A stretch of DNA of 60,934 nucleotides from JAULUH01 sp032111745 (GTDB lineage: Bacteria; Chloroflexota; Anaerolineae; JAAEKA01), in contig JAULUH010000144.1 in the NCBI GenBank assembly GCA_032111745.1, forward strand, positions 1 through 60,934, written 5' to 3'. The notes beneath the pieces are model-generated. The model saw nothing but the letters and a program-made list of their open reading frames with translations. It made no database searches and was not told the DNA's origin. The position numbers were made by a program, and so were the translations under genes. Below, piece by piece: positions 51,092-60,934 of this stretch. The first letter of the stretch is position 1, and every line of letters starts with the position of its first letter.

Positions 51092-52238
51092 TGGTCACCT
51101 CCGCTTCGCCGACGCCGCGCGGTGGTCCGGACGTCGCAGTCTCGCTGACCTGGATGCCCCGGCGCCGGGCCCGGCGGCGCACGAAGTAGTCGCTGGCGAC
51201 GACGAATAGCACGATCAAGCCCTCGATGGCGATCACCAGCGAGTTGGGCACCTGGACCGAGCGCTGCATCTTGTCGGCGCCTACCAGCAGGCCGCCGAAG
51301 ATGATCGAGGCTGGGATGGCACCCAACGGGTGCAGCTTGCCGAACAGCGCGGCCACGATGCCGCTGAAGCCATAGCCACCCGATAGCCCCTCGATCATGC
51401 GATGGTGCACCCCGATCACCTCGACGGTGCCCGCCAGCCCGGCAAACGCGCCGCTCAAGGTCATCGCCAGGGCCATGTAGCGTCGCACCGGGATGCCGGC
51501 ATAGCGCGCCGCCGCCTGGTTCAGGCCGACTGCGCGGATGCGGTAGCCCACGGTGGTGCGCCACAGGAAGATGTAGACCAGGACGGCCAGGAAGATGGCG
51601 ATGAAGATCCCGGCGTGGAGCAGGGTGCGCGGCACCAGCCGGGGCAGCCACACCTGGGCGGGCAGGGTGGCGCTCTGGGGGACGTTGGTGCCAGCCTCGA
51701 TCTGCGCGGGATCGAGCATGGGGCCACGCAACAGGAAGTTCATCAGCTGCAAGGCGATGGCATTCAACATCACCGTGGTCAGGATCTCGTTGACGTTGAA
51801 CCGTGCCTTCAACACGCCGGCGATGCCACCCCACACCCCCCCCGCCAATACCCCAGCCGCCAACGCCAGCGGGATCAGCAAAAGGGCGGGCAGGTTGGAA
51901 AAGGCCAGCGCGAAGGCTGCAGCGCCTATCGCGCCCAGGATGATCTGGCCCTCGCCGCCGATGTTGATCACGCCCCCCCGAAAGGCGATGCAGATGCCCA
52001 GCGCCACTAGCAGGAGCGGTGTAGCCTTTGCCAACGTCTGGGTGAGGCCGCTGACAGTGCCGAATGCCCCCGTGATCATGGCGCCGTAGGCGGTCAACGG
52101 ATTCACCCCCAGGATCAGTAACAGGATGCCGCCGATGGCCAGGGCCAGCAGGGTTGCCAGTACCGGCAACAGCGCGTCGAACAGACGGTCACCGGTCAGA
52201 CGCCTTGGCGCAGCGGTGGATCCCTCCAATTCGCTCAT
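51084..52238 (-). CDS. ABC transporter permease (nucleoside type, first subunit)
   Basis: A 384-residue membrane protein with about nine helices. Helices such as LLPVLATLLALAIGGILLLILGVNPL and a conserved GGVINIGGEGQIILGAIGAAAFALAF loop are seen. The EAA-like loop is YRIRAVGLNQAAARYAGIPVRRYMALAMTLSGAFAGLAG. It pairs with the overlapping second permease. AGGAG is before the ATG. A long hairpin lies upstream, between it and the LLM gene. Confidence 0.93.
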   Translation of the reverse strand: MSELEGSTAAPRRLTGDRLFDALLPVLATLLALAIGGILLLILGVNPLTAYGAMITGAFGTVSGLTQTLAKATPLLLVALGICIAFRGGVINIGGEGQIILGAIGAAAFALAFSNLPALLLIPLALAAGVLAGGVWGGIAGVLKARFNVNEILTTVMLNAIALQLMNFLLRGPMLDPAQIEAGTNVPQSATLPAQVWLPRLVPRTLLHAGIFIAIFLAVLVYIFLWRTTVGYRIRAVGLNQAAARYAGIPVRRYMALAMTLSGAFAGLAGTVEVIGVHHRMIEGLSGGYGFSGIVAALFGKLHPLGAIPASIIFGGLLVGADKMQRSVQVPNSLVIAIEGLIVLFVVASDYFVRRRARRRGIQVSETATSGPPRGVGEAEVTSD

Positions 52239-52270
52239 GGCCGGACTCTCCTTTGGACGAGCCAGGGAAT

Positions 52271-52337
52271 GGTTCGTGGAAGGGACCTAGAGTGACCGTG
52301 CTAGCTGCCTGGTCACCCGCAGCCCCTTCCACGAACC
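52271..52337 (-). terminator. two-tier hairpin between the LLM and transporter genes
   Basis: A 14-bp perfect outer stem (52271-52284 with 52324-52337) and a 6-bp inner stem (52292-52297 with 52311-52316). Position suggests partial termination or an mRNA processing site between the catabolic and transport halves of the operon. Confidence 0.5.
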
Positions 52338-52347
52338 GTCCGAGGGA

Positions 52348-53352
52348 TCAGCTATAGCCCGTGCTGAAGATGTCGATCATCAACCGGGCATCGCCCAGGG
52401 GATAGAGGATGGGACAGGTGCAGCCATTGGCGATGTACTCTCTCACCTTGGCCTTGACCTCGTCGGGCGAGCCCGCGGCCGTGCACATCTGCACCACGTC
52501 GTCCGGCACGAGGTGCATGGCGCTCTCGATCTGCTCCTCAGTAGCCGGCCAGGTGAGGACCTGGTGGATGTCGTCCAGTAGCTCCTGGCTCACGCCGCTG
52601 GCCTTCATCAGGTGCGGCTGCTGGCCCAGGTACTGGGTGATCATCTTGCGCGCGCCGTCCAGGGCCTTCTTGCGGTCGTAGTCCACCGAGCAGATCATCA
52701 GCTGGGGCCGGTCCACATCGTCGATCGATCGGCCCGCCCGTTTCGCCCCCCGGTCCAGGGCATCCAGGGCCTCCAGGTTGTACTTGGGAGCCACCAGGTA
52801 GTTGAGCACCACGCCGTCGCCGATCTCACCCGCCAGCTCCATCATCTGCATGCCGGTGGCGCCGATGTAGATCGGGACATTGCGGGGAGTCTTGCGGCCG
52901 TGCACCACGTCCAGGCGCACGCCATCCACGTGGTGGAATTCGCCGTGGAAGGTCACCTCTTCCATGGACAATAGCTGGCGCAGCACATCCACGGTCTCCC
53001 GCATCGCCAGCAGCGGCTTGCGCCGATCGATGCCCACTTTCTTGGCCAGCGGATCCCACCAGGCCCCAATGCCGCAGATGATGCGGTCCGGCGCCAGGTC
53101 GTCCAGCGTGAGGAACGTGGCGGCCAGCAGGCCAATGTTGCGCGTCCAGTTGTTGGTAACGCCACTGCCCACCTTCAGGGTGCTGGTGTGGGCCGCAAAG
53201 GCCGCCATGGGCACGATCGCATCGCGCACCAGGCGGCTCTCCGCCTGCCAGACGGCTTCGAAGCCCTGGGCTTCGGCGTACTTGCACAGCTCGATGCCCT
53301 CCGACAGCTCGTGGGCGTCTTGCAGGTAAAGGGCGACACGGTCTCGTGGCAT
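52348..53352 (-). CDS. LLM-class flavin-dependent oxidoreductase, F420-type
   Basis: A 334-residue TIM-barrel flavin enzyme from the ATG at 53352, with AGGAG seven bases upstream. Landmarks are ALYLQDAHELSEGIELCKYAEAQGFEAVWQAE, TLKVGSGVTNNWTRNIGLLAATFLTLDDLAPDRIICGIGAWWDP and VPIYIGATGMQMMELAGEIGDGVVLNYL. These fit the LLM class; the last two are common in F420-dependent members. The cofactor cannot be fixed from sequence alone. It lies between the hydroxylase and transporter genes and may act on a product of the pathway. Confidence 0.87.
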   Translation of the reverse strand: MPRDRVALYLQDAHELSEGIELCKYAEAQGFEAVWQAESRLVRDAIVPMAAFAAHTSTLKVGSGVTNNWTRNIGLLAATFLTLDDLAPDRIICGIGAWWDPLAKKVGIDRRKPLLAMRETVDVLRQLLSMEEVTFHGEFHHVDGVRLDVVHGRKTPRNVPIYIGATGMQMMELAGEIGDGVVLNYLVAPKYNLEALDALDRGAKRAGRSIDDVDRPQLMICSVDYDRKKALDGARKMITQYLGQQPHLMKASGVSQELLDDIHQVLTWPATEEQIESAMHLVPDDVVQMCTAAGSPDEVKAKVREYIANGCTCPILYPLGDARLMIDIFSTGYS

Positions 53353-53477
53353 GATGGGGCTCCTTCCTTGGAGGCGTGATGAACTATGCGATTGTGTTGA
53401 CAGGCCACCGGCCTGGCTGCCGGCGCCTATTGTACCACCGTTGGGTTTCGCAACGAAACGCGCCTGATGCGCCGCAG

Positions 53478-56069
<2,592 letters not shown>

Positions 56070-56094
56070 GGCTGGCCTCCTGCCAAGTGGGAGT

Positions 56095-56183
56095 GGTGGC
56101 GGCTGGGCTGAGCGCGGTCCAGCCGCCACCGGTCTCAGGGTATGTCGGTTGGTGCTCGTCGAGGTGAGCGCTGAAGCGCTCAC
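56095..56183 (-). terminator. two perfect hairpins between the PLP lyase and hydroxylase genes
   Basis: Stem 56095-56106 with 56119-56130 (12 bp, 12-base loop), and stem 56164-56171 with 56176-56183 (8 bp, 4-base loop). No T run follows. They may set mRNA stability or partial termination. Confidence 0.5.
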
Positions 56184-56195
56184 TACGAACGGATG

Positions 56196-57659
56196 TTAGC
56201 TCAGCAACCCTACCTGCTGGTTGAAGGCCTCAATCAGCCGGTCGATCTCGTCGACCTTCTCCGGGATGCTGGTCCAGTATTCGTCGTCGTACCACTGGGC
56301 CTGGATCTCCTCGTAGGTCTTACCCTGCTGCTCGACCCAGGTGTAGTATTTCAGGTTGTGCACGCGCTTGCGGTCATAGTATGACAGTTCAAGTACATTG
56401 TCAACCCCCTGGCCCAAAAGATATCGGTGGTAGGCGGCGGCTGCATCCAGCTCGCTGAACGGCCCGTGCTCCTCGTCCAGCTCGCGCAGCCGGCTGCGAT
56501 ACAGGTCCATGGAGTCCGTGGCCAGGGTCGCCACCACGTCTTTCTCGGTCAGCTCGTAGTACTTGGCGAACTTGATGGCCGACAGCAGGTTGGCGATGCC
56601 CGAGATGCCCAACAGGGGTAGCTGGCAGGCCATTTCCGAGGGCACACCCTGCTGCACCAGGTACTCGGACCCGGCCGGCTCGTTGAACAGCCGGATCAGG
56701 GCCATGGTGGCCGCGTCGTCGATGGCCATCACCATGTCGGTGTTCTTGACGTTGTGGATCCAAGGCACGTGTTTGTCGCCGATGCCCTCGATGCGGTGGG
56801 CGCCGAAGCCGTTCATCAGCAGGGTGGGGCACTGCAGGGCCTCGCTGGCCGCGATCTTGCTCTCAGGATACTGCTTCTTCAGGTAGTCGCCACAGGCAAT
56901 CGTGCCGGCCGAGCCCGTGGTCAGGGTCACCCCACGATAGCGGTCGCCCGGCCCCATCACCTGCTGCAACACCTGTTCGATGGCCGGACCGGTCACCTCG
57001 TGGTGCCACAGGTAGTTGCCGAACTCCTCGAATTGGTTGAAGATAGACAGATCCTCACCCGAGCGCCGCAGCTCCCAGCACTTGTCGAAGATCTCCTTGA
57101 CATTGCTCTCCGACCCCGGGGTCTTGATCACCTCGCCCGCCACCGAGGCCAGCCAGTCGAAGCGCTCCTGGCTCATCCCCTCGGGGAGGATGGCGATGGA
57201 CTCGCAGGCCAGCAGGTTGGAGTCGTAGGCGCCGCCCCGGCAGTAGTTGCCCGTGGAGGGCCACACGGCCTTCTGGGTCGTCGGGTCGAACTGGCCGGTG
57301 ACCAGCCGCGGCACCAGGCAGCCGAAGGCCGCGCCCACCTTGTGCGCCCCGGTCGGAAACCACTTGCCGATTAGCACCACGATGCGCGCCGGCACGCCGG
57401 TCAGCTCGGGCGGCATCTCCAGGAAGTTGACACCCCCGAACCCACCCCCGCGCTCCTCCGGTGCATTGTGCCAGGTGATGCGGAACAGGTTCAGCGGGTT
57501 CAGGTCCCACAGGCCCACCTCACCCAACCCTCTCGCCACCGATTCCGGGATCAGGCTTGGGTCGCGCATCTGCTGGAAGGTGGGGATGACGATATGGCGC
57601 TCCCGGGCCCGCTGCACCGCGCGGCCCAGGGCCTCCTCATGGATCGTAAGGTCAATCAT
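56196..57659 (-). CDS. PLP-dependent lyase, tryptophan-synthase-beta-like, of the purine/YgeW cluster type
   Basis: A 487-residue fold-type II PLP enzyme. The cofactor lysine is likely in WFPTGAHKVGAAFG. TLTTGSAGTIACGDYLKKQ is the phosphate or substrate loop, and EALQCPTLLMNGFGAHRIEGIGDKHVPWIHNVKNTDM is a segment typical of this group. The C-terminal 90 residues are helical and charged. It lies between the threonine-synthase-like and hydroxylase genes. Its reaction is not known to me; an amino-acid ammonia-lyase or beta-replacement role is possible. Confidence 0.8.
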   Translation of the reverse strand: MIDLTIHEEALGRAVQRARERHIVIPTFQQMRDPSLIPESVARGLGEVGLWDLNPLNLFRITWHNAPEERGGGFGGVNFLEMPPELTGVPARIVVLIGKWFPTGAHKVGAAFGCLVPRLVTGQFDPTTQKAVWPSTGNYCRGGAYDSNLLACESIAILPEGMSQERFDWLASVAGEVIKTPGSESNVKEIFDKCWELRRSGEDLSIFNQFEEFGNYLWHHEVTGPAIEQVLQQVMGPGDRYRGVTLTTGSAGTIACGDYLKKQYPESKIAASEALQCPTLLMNGFGAHRIEGIGDKHVPWIHNVKNTDMVMAIDDAATMALIRLFNEPAGSEYLVQQGVPSEMACQLPLLGISGIANLLSAIKFAKYYELTEKDVVATLATDSMDLYRSRLRELDEEHGPFSELDAAAAYHRYLLGQGVDNVLELSYYDRKRVHNLKYYTWVEQQGKTYEEIQAQWYDDEYWTSIPEKVDEIDRLIEAFNQQVGLLS

Positions 57660-57702
57660 GGTAGTCCTTCTCTAGCTGCATCTGCCATGCGTTGTTCAGC
57701 GG

Positions 57703-58968
57703 TCATCGGCCCGCATGGGCCTCCATCACCCGCTGCACGTCTGCCAGCACCGGCGCTACGCGGTGGGGACGGGTGCCCGCCTGCTCCACTGCGGCCATGG
57801 CGCTCTTCACGTCCTTCAGCCCGCTGCCGGTGTTGATCACCACGACGCGCTCGTCCGGGCCCACCAGCCCCTGCGCCGCGGCCCGCACCAGGCCTGCGTA
57901 GCCCGCCGCGCCCGCGGGCTCGGGGAAGACGCCGCAGCCGCGCGCCAGCAGCGGGATAGCGGCCAGGATTTCGTCGTCGCTCACCGTTACGTAGGCCCCG
58001 CCGGTCTCTTTCACGGCCGCCATGGCCTTCAGCCGGTCGCGCGGCAGGCCCGCGCTGATGCTGTCGGCCACGGTGTGGGCGTCTATGGGCGGCTTGCTCA
58101 ACACGTCCTCGCCCCGCTCCCAGGCCTCGGCCAGGTAGTTGCTCCCGGCGGCCTGCACGCCGTAGATGCGGGGCATGGTCTTGATCCAGCCCAGGGCCAG
58201 CAGGTCCCGCAGTCCCTTGTGCACCCCGCCGATGATGCAGCCGTCGCCCACGCTGACGAAGATCGCATCGGGCGCCTGCCAGCCGAGCTGCTCGCAGATC
58301 TCGTAGCTGACGGTCTTCTTGCCCTCGGACATGTAGGGATTGTACCCGGTGTTGCGGTTGTACCAGCCATACGCCTCCGCCGCCTGCAGGCACAGGTCGA
58401 AGGCGTCGTCGTAGGTGCCCTGCACCAGTAGCACCGTCGAGCCGAAGGCCAGCAGCTGCGCGATCTTGGCCGGCGGCGCCGTCTCAGGCACGAAGATGAC
58501 GTTGGGCTGCGCCACGCTGGCACACAGCCCGCTCAAGGCCGCGGCCGCGTTGCCCGTGCTGGCCGTGGTGATGATGGCCGCACCCTTCTCCCGGGCCTTG
58601 ACCACCGCGATGGCGCTGGCCCGGTCCTTGAAGGAGGCCGTGGGCTGGCGGCCGTCGTCCTTGATCCACAGGTGTCTCAACTGGAGCGCCTGGGCCAGCC
58701 GCGGCGCCTCATACAGGGGCGTCCAGCCCACGGACAGGGGTGGCACTGCCGCGTCCGCCGCGATAGGCAGCAACGGCCGGTAGCGCCAGATGGTATAGTC
58801 GCGGTTGTCGGCCAGCCGCGCCGGGCTGATGCGGCTGCCGATCAGGCTGTAGTCGTACCGCACGTCCACGATGCCCTCGTAGCCGTGCTCGGGACACACA
58901 TACTCGATCTCGCCCGGCGCATACTCCCGGCCGCAGATCAGGCATTTCAGGGAGAGAACGTGATCCAT
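57703..58968 (-). CDS. threonine-synthase-like PLP enzyme with N-terminal zinc ribbon
   Basis: About 421 residues from the ATG at 58968, five bases after the carbamate kinase stop. The first 30 residues have CLICGREYAPGEIEYVCPEH, a zinc-ribbon common in ThrC. The PLP lysine is in RQPTASFKDRASAIAVVKARE, and TTASTGNAAAALSGLCAS is the next motif. It could be threonine synthase or a related ammonia-lyase (diaminopropionate or threonine type). Its place in a carbamate-kinase cluster argues for a catabolic role. Confidence 0.82.
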   Translation of the reverse strand: MDHVLSLKCLICGREYAPGEIEYVCPEHGYEGIVDVRYDYSLIGSRISPARLADNRDYTIWRYRPLLPIAADAAVPPLSVGWTPLYEAPRLAQALQLRHLWIKDDGRQPTASFKDRASAIAVVKAREKGAAIITTASTGNAAAALSGLCASVAQPNVIFVPETAPPAKIAQLLAFGSTVLLVQGTYDDAFDLCLQAAEAYGWYNRNTGYNPYMSEGKKTVSYEICEQLGWQAPDAIFVSVGDGCIIGGVHKGLRDLLALGWIKTMPRIYGVQAAGSNYLAEAWERGEDVLSKPPIDAHTVADSISAGLPRDRLKAMAAVKETGGAYVTVSDDEILAAIPLLARGCGVFPEPAGAAGYAGLVRAAAQGLVGPDERVVVINTGSGLKDVKSAMAAVEQAGTRPHRVAPVLADVQRVMEAHAGR

Positions 58969-58973
58969 AGGCC

Positions 58974-59927
58974 TCAGTCCGGTACGATCCAGGTGCCGGT
59001 CCTGCCCTCCAGCGCGTCCACGATGTGTGGCGGGTCGGTGATCAGGCCCTTGCCCTGCGGGTTGGCCTCCAGGAAGGCGATCATGGCCTCGATCTTGGGC
59101 CCCATGCTGCCGGACAGGAAGTGCCCCTCCTGCATGTATTGCTTGGCCTGGCTCAGGGTCAACCGGTCCAGCCACACCTGGTCGGGCTTGTTGTAGTTCA
59201 GCGCCACCTTCTCCACCGCCGTGGAGATCAGGAAGAGGTCCACCTTCAGGTCTGCGGCCAGCAGCGAGCTGGCCCGGTCCTTGTCGATGACGGCGAACAC
59301 GCCCTGCAGCAGGCCCTTCTCGTCCTCGATCACCGGGATGCCACCGCCACCGACGCCGACCACGATGAAGCCGGCGTCGATGAGGGTGTGGATGGCGTCG
59401 CGCTCGACGATCTTCAGCGGCTGCGGCGAGGCGATCATGCGCCGCCAGCCGCGGCCGGCGTCCTCCTGCACCATCCAGCCCTCCTCCTGGAACCGTTTGG
59501 CGTTCTCCTCGGTGGTGAAGCCGCCGATGCCCTTGGTGGGGTTCTTGAAGCCGGGGTCCTCCCGGTCCACCACCACCTGCGTCACGACGGCCGCCACCAG
59601 CCGGTCGATGCCGCGCTGCTTGAACTCGTTGTCCAGCGCTTGCGCGATCATATAGCCGATCGCGCCCTGGGTGTCGGCGCCGATGACGTCCAGCGGCGTG
59701 CTGTGTACCTCGTGGGCCGCCAGCTCGTTGCGCCGCAGGATGAAGCCCACCTGGGGCCCGTTGCCGTGGGTGACGATCACGTTCCAGCCCTGCTCGATCA
59801 TGCCGGCGATGTGCCGGCAGGTCTCCTCCACGGCCTGAACCTGGGACGCCACGTCCTCATGCTGCTTGTCGATGATCAACGCATTGCCGCCGACGGCGAC
59901 CACGGCGGTGCGGGATTGATGGGACAT
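58974..59927 (-). CDS. arcC: carbamate kinase
   Basis: About 317 residues from the ATG at 59927, with AGGAG five bases upstream. VVAVGGNALI at the start is the nucleotide-binding loop, ITHGNGPQVG follows, and GVGGGGIPV and LISTAVEKVALNYNKP are typical of ArcC. It makes ATP from carbamoyl phosphate and ADP, the energy step of the pathway. It sits directly after the carbamoyltransferase gene. Confidence 0.95.
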   Translation of the reverse strand: MSHQSRTAVVAVGGNALIIDKQHEDVASQVQAVEETCRHIAGMIEQGWNVIVTHGNGPQVGFILRRNELAAHEVHSTPLDVIGADTQGAIGYMIAQALDNEFKQRGIDRLVAAVVTQVVVDREDPGFKNPTKGIGGFTTEENAKRFQEEGWMVQEDAGRGWRRMIASPQPLKIVERDAIHTLIDAGFIVVGVGGGGIPVIEDEKGLLQGVFAVIDKDRASSLLAADLKVDLFLISTAVEKVALNYNKPDQVWLDRLTLSQAKQYMQEGHFLSGSMGPKIEAMIAFLEANPQGKGLITDPPHIVDALEGRTGTWIVPD

Positions 59928-59955
59928 AGGTGCTCCTTGATTGGCCACTGGGCCA

Positions 59956-60934
59956 TTACATGGTGAGCGTCATCACGGCTTTCTGCGCGTGAAGGCGATT
60001 CTCGGCCTCGTCGTACACCACCGACTGGGGGCCGTCCATGACCGCGTCGGTGACCTCGATGTTGCGGTCCGCCGGCAGGGGGTGCATGTAGATGGCATCC
60101 GGCTTGGCCAGGGCCATCTTGCTCTCGTCCGTGATCCAGTGCTCGTACTTCTTGATGATGGCCGCGCCTTCGGCCGCATCGGGCGTGTGCACCATGGCGC
60201 CCCAAGACTTGGCATAGATGATGTCCGCATCTTTGAACGCCATCTCCATGCCGTTGGGGTCGCTGATCACCTCGAAGCCCGCCCCGTAGCGCCGGGCCTG
60301 CTCCCGCGCCTGGTCCATGATCTCGGGCATCAGCTTGAATTCCGGCGGATGCGCCAGCACCACATCCATGCCAAACCTGGGCATCTGCAGCACTAGCGAC
60401 TGGGGCACCGACATGGGCTTCTGGTAGGACGCCGCATAGGCCCATGACACCACCATCTTCTTCCGCCGCAGGTCGCGACCCTTCTTTTCGACGATGGTCA
60501 TCAGGTCGGCCAGGCACTGGAACGGGTGATAGATGTCACACTGCATGTTGAGCACCGGCACCCGCGACGCCTCCGCCACGGCGTTCAGGTAGCCATTGCC
60601 CACGCCCCAGTCCACGTGGCGGATGGCAATGCCGTCGAAGTAGCGCCCGAAGATCTCGCCGATTTCTTTCGGGGTGTCGCCGTGGGCAATCTGGGTGGTC
60701 TTGCTCTCGATGAATGCGGCGTGGCCGCCCAGCTGGGCCATGCCCGCCTCGAAGGAGCCCCGGGTGCGCGTGCTGCTGAAGAAGAACAGCATCGCCAGCA
60801 CCTTGTCTCGCAGGAAGGGATGGGACTGGCTGAGCGCGCGCTGGCGCTTCAGGTCCAGGGCCACATCCAGGACGGTCTCCACCTCTTCCTTGCTGAAATC
60901 GAGGTCGCCGATCAGGTCGCGGTTGCGCAAAAAA
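59956..60934 (-). CDS. ygeW: YgeW-like carbamoyltransferase, N-terminus cut by the window edge
   Basis: About 325 residues visible. The carbamoyl-phosphate motif is SSTRTRGSFEAGMAQLGGHA. HPFQCLADLMT and HPLPADRNIEVTDAVMDGP...VYDEAENRLHAQKAV follow, as in ornithine-carbamoyltransferase relatives. The usual DxxxSMG substrate loop is absent and DPNGMEMAFK appears instead, as in the knotted YgeW/acetylornithine group. The frame continues past 60930 into the edge (codons TTG, TTT), so the start is unseen. It would transfer carbamoyl phosphate in the purine-type pathway. The acceptor is unknown. Confidence 0.85.
   Translation of the reverse strand, partial: FLRNRDLIGDLDFSKEEVETVLDVALDLKRQRALSQSHPFLRDKVLAMLFFFSSTRTRGSFEAGMAQLGGHAAFIESKTTQIAHGDTPKEIGEIFGRYFDGIAIRHVDWGVGNGYLNAVAEASRVPVLNMQCDIYHPFQCLADLMTIVEKKGRDLRRKKMVVSWAYAASYQKPMSVPQSLVLQMPRFGMDVVLAHPPEFKLMPEIMDQAREQARRYGAGFEVISDPNGMEMAFKDADIIYAKSWGAMVHTPDAAEGAAIIKKYEHWITDESKMALAKPDAIYMHPLPADRNIEVTDAVMDGPQSVVYDEAENRLHAQKAVMTLTM

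Overview
This is a GC-rich bacterial window with two scaffold gaps (100 N at 10412-10511 and 10 N at 29104-29113), so it comes from a draft assembly. The gene content suggests a member of the Chloroflexota, perhaps Anaerolineae or Caldilineae. It includes a PPi-type phosphofructokinase, GatCAB, a ferredoxin-linked 2-oxoacid oxidoreductase, Rex, a GHL10-type glycosidase, an LLM flavin oxidoreductase and a proton-type F-ATPase in the order a-c-b-delta-alpha. The taxonomic call is inference from gene content; no rRNA or tRNA gene is visible.

Layout. (1) 1-2741, minus: atpB-E-F-H-A behind a good sigma70-like promoter. (2) 2851-18407, minus: a lipid or polyketide locus. It holds an acyl-CoA dehydrogenase, a giant KS-AT-KS-(ACP)n-KR-DH synthase, a Sfp-type phosphopantetheinyl transferase, a three-subunit acyl-CoA carboxylase (CT, BC, BCCP) and a zinc-ribbon protein. 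(3) 18746-25719: methylglyoxal synthase, an SH3/beta-propeller protein, a MacAB-type exporter set and a YIP1-family membrane protein. (4) 25866-34632, plus: rex with a candidate self-operator; a CBS protein, ferredoxin and the alpha, beta and gamma subunits of a 2-oxoacid:ferredoxin oxidoreductase; a stress protein, an aminotransferase, another CBS protein, PPi-PFK and a cytidylate-kinase-like protein. (5) 34665-37524, minus: GHL10 protein and an M1-type lipoprotein peptidase. (6) 37808-46778, plus: glutamate dehydrogenase family, gatC-gatA, a nucleotidyltransferase, small genes, an aminotransferase, a saccharopine-dehydrogenase-like protein and gatB. (7) 46779-47287: non-coding, with a degenerate GC-rich repeat. 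(8) 47288-60934, minus: a nucleoside-type (BMP) ABC transporter and a catabolic set of YgeW-like carbamoyltransferase, carbamate kinase, threonine-synthase-like enzyme, a second PLP lyase, a molybdenum hydroxylase and an LLM oxidoreductase. This resembles the anaerobic purine-degradation islands of fermenters.

The strongest candidate for something new is region 2. The synthase resembles PfaA of polyunsaturated fatty acid synthases but has a second complete-looking ketosynthase between the acyltransferase and a tandem ACP array. Every visible ACP has threonine where the phosphopantetheine serine is expected (GID-T-V in place of GID-S), encoded by three different Thr codons. A phosphopantetheinyl transferase lies 10 bp downstream, and the carboxylase that could make the extender unit follows. 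The assembly gap falls inside the ACP array, so the true ACP number is unknown. Comparison with the neighbouring repeat predicts 218 missing bases, plus any whole number of 345-bp units.

Other useful signals are the Rex operator over the rex -35 box, a perfect 14-bp palindrome between the -35 and -10 boxes of the PPi-PFK promoter, and strong hairpins at several gene junctions of the purine/transport operon.
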